Positions 61,029 through 64,000 of a stretch of 64,000 nucleotides of DNA are shown here, in pieces. Numbering within the stretch: position 1 is the first letter of the stretch; each line of letters starts with the position of its first letter. A model generated the notes under the pieces. The model had not been told where the DNA came from. It searched no databases and saw only the letters and a program-made list of their open reading frames with translations. A program made the translations under genes and the position numbers. The DNA is from Bellilinea sp034411135 (lineage in GTDB: Bacteria; Chloroflexota; Anaerolineae; Anaerolineales; Anaerolineaceae): NCBI GenBank assembly GCA_034411135.1, contig DAOUMN010000020.1:87461-151460 (forward strand), read 5' to 3'.

Positions 61029-62276
61029 TTATTGACCAAGACGGGCGCATATATCAATTTGCATGCCTTTTTCATTTGCCTGGTTACATACTCTGGCAGC
61101 TTCATCGATGCGATTGTTTTGGTTCCAAAAATCGATGATATCTGTCCAAATCAACTTATTGGTCGGTCGCCATTCGATGGCTGCTGCAAAACTGGCTTCC
61201 ACTTCGGCAATATTCTCAGGCTCCATCCGGTAGAGCGCCTTTCCCAACCCAATGTGTGCCCAGCCATTGGTAGGATCAATGTCAATGGCAGTACGAAAAT
61301 TGATCACGGCATCCGGAGTGGCTCCCTGAAAAAGACAGGCAAAACCAATATAACGATAGGCATCCGATAGCACATAACCCAGAGGAGATTTTTCAGGGAA
61401 AAATGATATTGCGCGACGCATGATTTCCACAGTCGCCGGATAATCATAAAACTTTTCTGAGTGCCATTGCCCATACCGGTACCACCCCAAAAAACGGATA
61501 CCGGCATCTGCCCAGCCCGAATCAATCGATGTAGCATCCCTCAATGCGGTGAAGGCAGCCTGGTCTTGCCCATCTACCAACGCCTGCAGGTATTGGACAT
61601 AAAGGATGGTGCTGCGCAGGTCGGCGCCCATCCGCTGCGCGCGCTGGTACCATTCGATTGCCTGGGGGTACTGCTGCGCCTGGCGCGCCGCCTCGCCGCG
61701 CCCGAAAAAATGCTCTGGACGTACATCCGCTCGCTGCCAGGCTTCCACGGCGGTGTAGGTGGGGCATTCGCCAGCGGGCGGGCACATTTTCTCCAGCGCA
61801 AAGCCCAGTTCCAGATCAGCTTGCGGGTTGGCAAGCCGCCGCTCGGTGAATTTTGGCAGTGCGTCCAGCGCGGCGGCATAATTGCCCAGCAGGCAATGTG
61901 CACGTCCAAGCCGGAAATAAGGATATGCCCGGTTCGGCGCTAGCTGCACGGCGCGGTTTAGCTGCTCAACGGCGCGCTGAACCTCCGCGCGCGCCGCCGG
62001 GTCACTCAACGGCTGCCCCAGGCAGGCAATGCCATCCGATTGCACCCCCTGCTGCTGAAAGTGAGGCTGCAACAACGCGGCGGCGTTCAATTCCAATACG
62101 CTGGCTTGCAGCGTCCGCCAGCCAAAGGCAACCGCCAGTCCTGCCCCAATCAGGATCAGCGCAGGCGCCAGCCCGCGAAAGCGTAAAACCGGCAAGCCGA
62201 CCGAAACCGCCAAAGACCACCCCCGCTCCAGCCGGGTCAGGATTTCGCCGCGGCGCTGTCCGCCTGCAGCCACCAA
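61029..62276 (-). CDS. membrane-anchored TPR protein
   Basis: The start is uncertain: TTG 62276 or GTG 62273, both inside the end of the Wzz gene (40-bp overlap). The ~415-residue protein has one membrane helix near residues 35-55 (LAPALILIGAGLAVAFGW). A chain of TPR-like repeats follows, such as VEQLNRAVQLAPNRAYPYFRLGRAHCLLGNYAAAL, QAQQYPQAIEWYQRAQRMGADLRSTILYVQYLQAL and AVINFRTAIDIDPTNGWAHIGLGKALYRM. It is probably a scaffold on the outer side or lumen of the glycan assembly complex. Its TPRs resemble those attached to O-antigen ligases. Confidence 0.78.
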   Translation of the reverse strand: MVAAGGQRRGEILTRLERGWSLAVSVGLPVLRFRGLAPALILIGAGLAVAFGWRTLQASVLELNAAALLQPHFQQQGVQSDGIACLGQPLSDPAARAEVQRAVEQLNRAVQLAPNRAYPYFRLGRAHCLLGNYAAALDALPKFTERRLANPQADLELGFALEKMCPPAGECPTYTAVEAWQRADVRPEHFFGRGEAARQAQQYPQAIEWYQRAQRMGADLRSTILYVQYLQALVDGQDQAAFTALRDATSIDSGWADAGIRFLGWYRYGQWHSEKFYDYPATVEIMRRAISFFPEKSPLGYVLSDAYRYIGFACLFQGATPDAVINFRTAIDIDPTNGWAHIGLGKALYRMEPENIAEVEASFAAAIEWRPTNKLIWTDIIDFWNQNNRIDEAARVCNQANEKGMQIDICARLGQ

Positions 62277-63508
62277 TCCCGCGAGAGAACAAAGACAACC
62301 GCCAGCATCGCCGCGCCAATCAGCGCCGCCAAGGTATAGGTCAGCGTGCCGCGCGCGGCAGGGCGAATGGGCGGCAGCGCGCGCGAGGCGATCTTGGCAT
62401 CTCCGGCGCTGTCCTGCATGGTGATGCGCACCTCCTGGTACTTGCGGTTGAGCGTGTTGTAAGTATCCGCAGCCACCTCGCGTTCGAGCGTCAGGCGGTG
62501 TTTTTCTTCTGTAAATTGTTCGATTTGCTGTTGCAGCGGGGTGATCACAGCCGGGTACTCTTGCAGCAGTGCTTCCACTTCAAGCGCCTGCTCATCCAGG
62601 GATGCCAGCCACTGTTGGATCGCCTGGCGGAAATCTGCCGCCGTGAGCACCTGCTCCGGGGCTGTCAACGGCAATTGCAGCTGTAACTGGGCTGGGATCG
62701 ACCGGCTTGTCTCGGACTGGATCACCGTCGCATCCATGTATTGGCGCAACTGCAGCACCAGCAGGCGGGTGCGCACCTCTGACGGCAGGGCGGAGCTGCC
62801 TGGCAGGCTGGCAACCTCGTTCAACAGCGCGCGGGCGTCGCGCTGCAGGGCAGCAATCAATTGCTGGCGGCGCAGCAGATCCTGCTGCTGGCTGAGCAAA
62901 GCATCCAGTTGGGCTTGCAGCGAACGGGTAGGGTTGCGCCCCTCGAAATCCGCCAGCTTGTTTTCCGCAACGCGCAGGCTTTGCCCAGCAACGGCAATTT
63001 GCGCTTCGAAGAAAGTCAGCTGCGCCTGATCTTGCCCAGAATAGAGGGTATTAATGCGCTCAACGACTCGGTCTGCCCACAGGTTTGCCAGCCGGGCTGC
63101 CTCCTGGGCAGATTCAAGCCGCACGGTCAGCGAGATGACCGTCGGATCGCTACCGGCTTTGACCAGCAGGCTGTTTTGCCGGAACGCACGGCGCTGATCC
63201 AGCCGCTTGTCCGGGTCGTTCCAGGAATCGAAGACGTAAATGGCAATTTCGTCACTCTTGGCGATATCCATGACCACTTTGTTGTTGACCGCGGTGGACG
63301 GCACAGTTTGGTAACGCGGGTCGAAATTGGGCAGGTATCGCGGTTTGGTCAAGGCGATCACCGCGGTTGCCTCGTATTTACGCGGTTGGAGGAAGAAATA
63401 GAGGAACACCACCACCCCAACCAACAGGGAAAAAGCAAGGATCCAGAACCTCTTTTCCCAAACGGTGAGGATCACCTTGCGAAGGTCAATCTCGATTACA
63501 TCATCCAT
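62237..63508 (-). CDS. polysaccharide chain-length determinant (Wzz family, no kinase domain)
   Basis: The 423-residue protein has an N-terminal Wzz motif (DDVIEIDLRKVILTVWEKRFWILAFSLLVGVVVFLYFFLQPRKYEATAVIAL) with the first membrane helix. A long outer coiled coil (about residues 145-360) follows, and the closing helix TLTYTLAALIGAAMLAVVFVLSRDW comes after the typical Pro-rich LPPIRPAARG. The Wzc tyrosine-kinase domain is absent and no kinase gene is in the operon. It sets chain length together with the polymerase. It is the first gene of the operon, 80 bp behind the 5S rRNA gene. Confidence 0.9.
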   Translation of the reverse strand: MDDVIEIDLRKVILTVWEKRFWILAFSLLVGVVVFLYFFLQPRKYEATAVIALTKPRYLPNFDPRYQTVPSTAVNNKVVMDIAKSDEIAIYVFDSWNDPDKRLDQRRAFRQNSLLVKAGSDPTVISLTVRLESAQEAARLANLWADRVVERINTLYSGQDQAQLTFFEAQIAVAGQSLRVAENKLADFEGRNPTRSLQAQLDALLSQQQDLLRRQQLIAALQRDARALLNEVASLPGSSALPSEVRTRLLVLQLRQYMDATVIQSETSRSIPAQLQLQLPLTAPEQVLTAADFRQAIQQWLASLDEQALEVEALLQEYPAVITPLQQQIEQFTEEKHRLTLEREVAADTYNTLNRKYQEVRITMQDSAGDAKIASRALPPIRPAARGTLTYTLAALIGAAMLAVVFVLSRDWWLQADSAAAKS

Positions 63509-63545
63509 CTATTGTCTCCACGAGCGGGAATGAACACCGCAGGGA

Positions 63546-63551
63546 AGTATA
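63546..63551 (-). promoter_or_regulatory. weak -10 candidate for the exopolysaccharide operon
   Basis: In the 80-bp gap between wzz and the 5S gene, the minus strand shows TATACT at 63546-63551, about 30 bases before the wzz region begins. No good -35 box lies 17 bases upstream, so this promoter is doubtful and read-through from the rRNA operon is an alternative. Confidence 0.3.
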
Positions 63552-63589
63552 ACACAACCTATGGGGGTAGATTTAAAAGCAAAAAGCCT

Positions 63590-63705
63590 CTTGGCAATGA
63601 CCTACTCTCCCAGGAGGTCGCCCTCCAAGTACCATCGGCGCTGACAGCCTTAACGACCGGGTTCGGGATGTGGCCGGGTGTACCACTGTCGCTCCAATCA
63701 CCAAG
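63590..63705 (-). rRNA. rrf: 5S ribosomal RNA
   Basis: The minus strand shows a complete 5S sequence of about 116 bases, with recognisable loop regions such as CCCGAACCCGGTCGTTAAG and GGGAGAGTAGG. The two ends pair (CTTGG / CCAAG). The flanking bases extend this helix: AAAAAGTCT on the 5' side pairs with AGGCTTTTT on the 3' side, so the same helix gives a processing stem and a T run that can end transcription. Confidence 0.93.
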
Positions 63706-63790
63706 AGACTTTTTTAACGAAGTTAAGTTTCACCAGAATAGTATGTAGGTTGTCAATTTCAGAAATGAGTGCTGAGTTCTCCGCACCACG

Positions 63791-64000
<210 letters not shown>

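Overview
The window looks like a chromosomal piece of a member of Chloroflexota, most likely class Anaerolineae. This is an inference from gene content. It holds secreted right-handed beta-helix proteins carrying a LYLPL-type motif, a small exported repeat protein beside an OmpR-type two-component system, and a polysaccharide chain-length protein without a kinase domain. No outer-membrane polysaccharide exporter is present, which would suit a single-membrane envelope. Most of the window is about 55-60% G+C. The stretch from about 30.2 to 39.5 kb is clearly lower (35-37% in two lines counted by hand).

Left part (1-20.5 kb): housekeeping and signalling genes. In order: a TPR/glycosyltransferase gene cut by the left edge, an M23 peptidase, a PilZ protein, a chemoreceptor, tRNA-Arg(GCG) followed by a 60-bp tandem repeat that copies the tRNA 3' end, a beta-helix lipoprotein, a zinc-ribbon protein, an FCY1-type cytosine deaminase, a YccF protein and glutamate dehydrogenase. 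The dehydrogenase has a leader containing a short aromatic-rich ORF that runs through a terminator. Then come gatB, an exported repeat protein with a response regulator and histidine kinase, a flippase-like membrane protein with an FAD oxidoreductase, and a dnaA gene without dnaN.

Middle part (20.5-43.5 kb): a polysaccharide locus of the ABC-export type. It has a GT2, a beta-helix protein, an RgpF-HAD fusion, a GT1 and a methyltransferase on the left. A Wzm/Wzt-like ABC exporter with two glycosyltransferases lies on the right. Between these halves is a low-G+C sugar-uptake operon: a DeoR regulator, binding protein, ATPase, two permeases, M29 aminopeptidase, FGGY kinase and BtpA/SgcQ protein.

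Right part (43.5-64 kb): after a peroxidase-like (AhpD-type) gene and a conserved unknown gene, a long leftward operon encodes a Wzx/Wzy-type exopolysaccharide pathway. It contains Wzz, a TPR protein, a heparinase-like lyase, the Wzx flippase, a GT2, a Wzy/ligase, three GT1 enzymes, a TupA-like ATP-grasp protein, a WecG/TagA transferase, a WcaJ-type initiating phosphotransferase, a GT-C protein and a glycosidase. The operon begins about 80 bp downstream of a 5S and 23S rRNA pair transcribed in the same direction; the 23S runs off the right edge.
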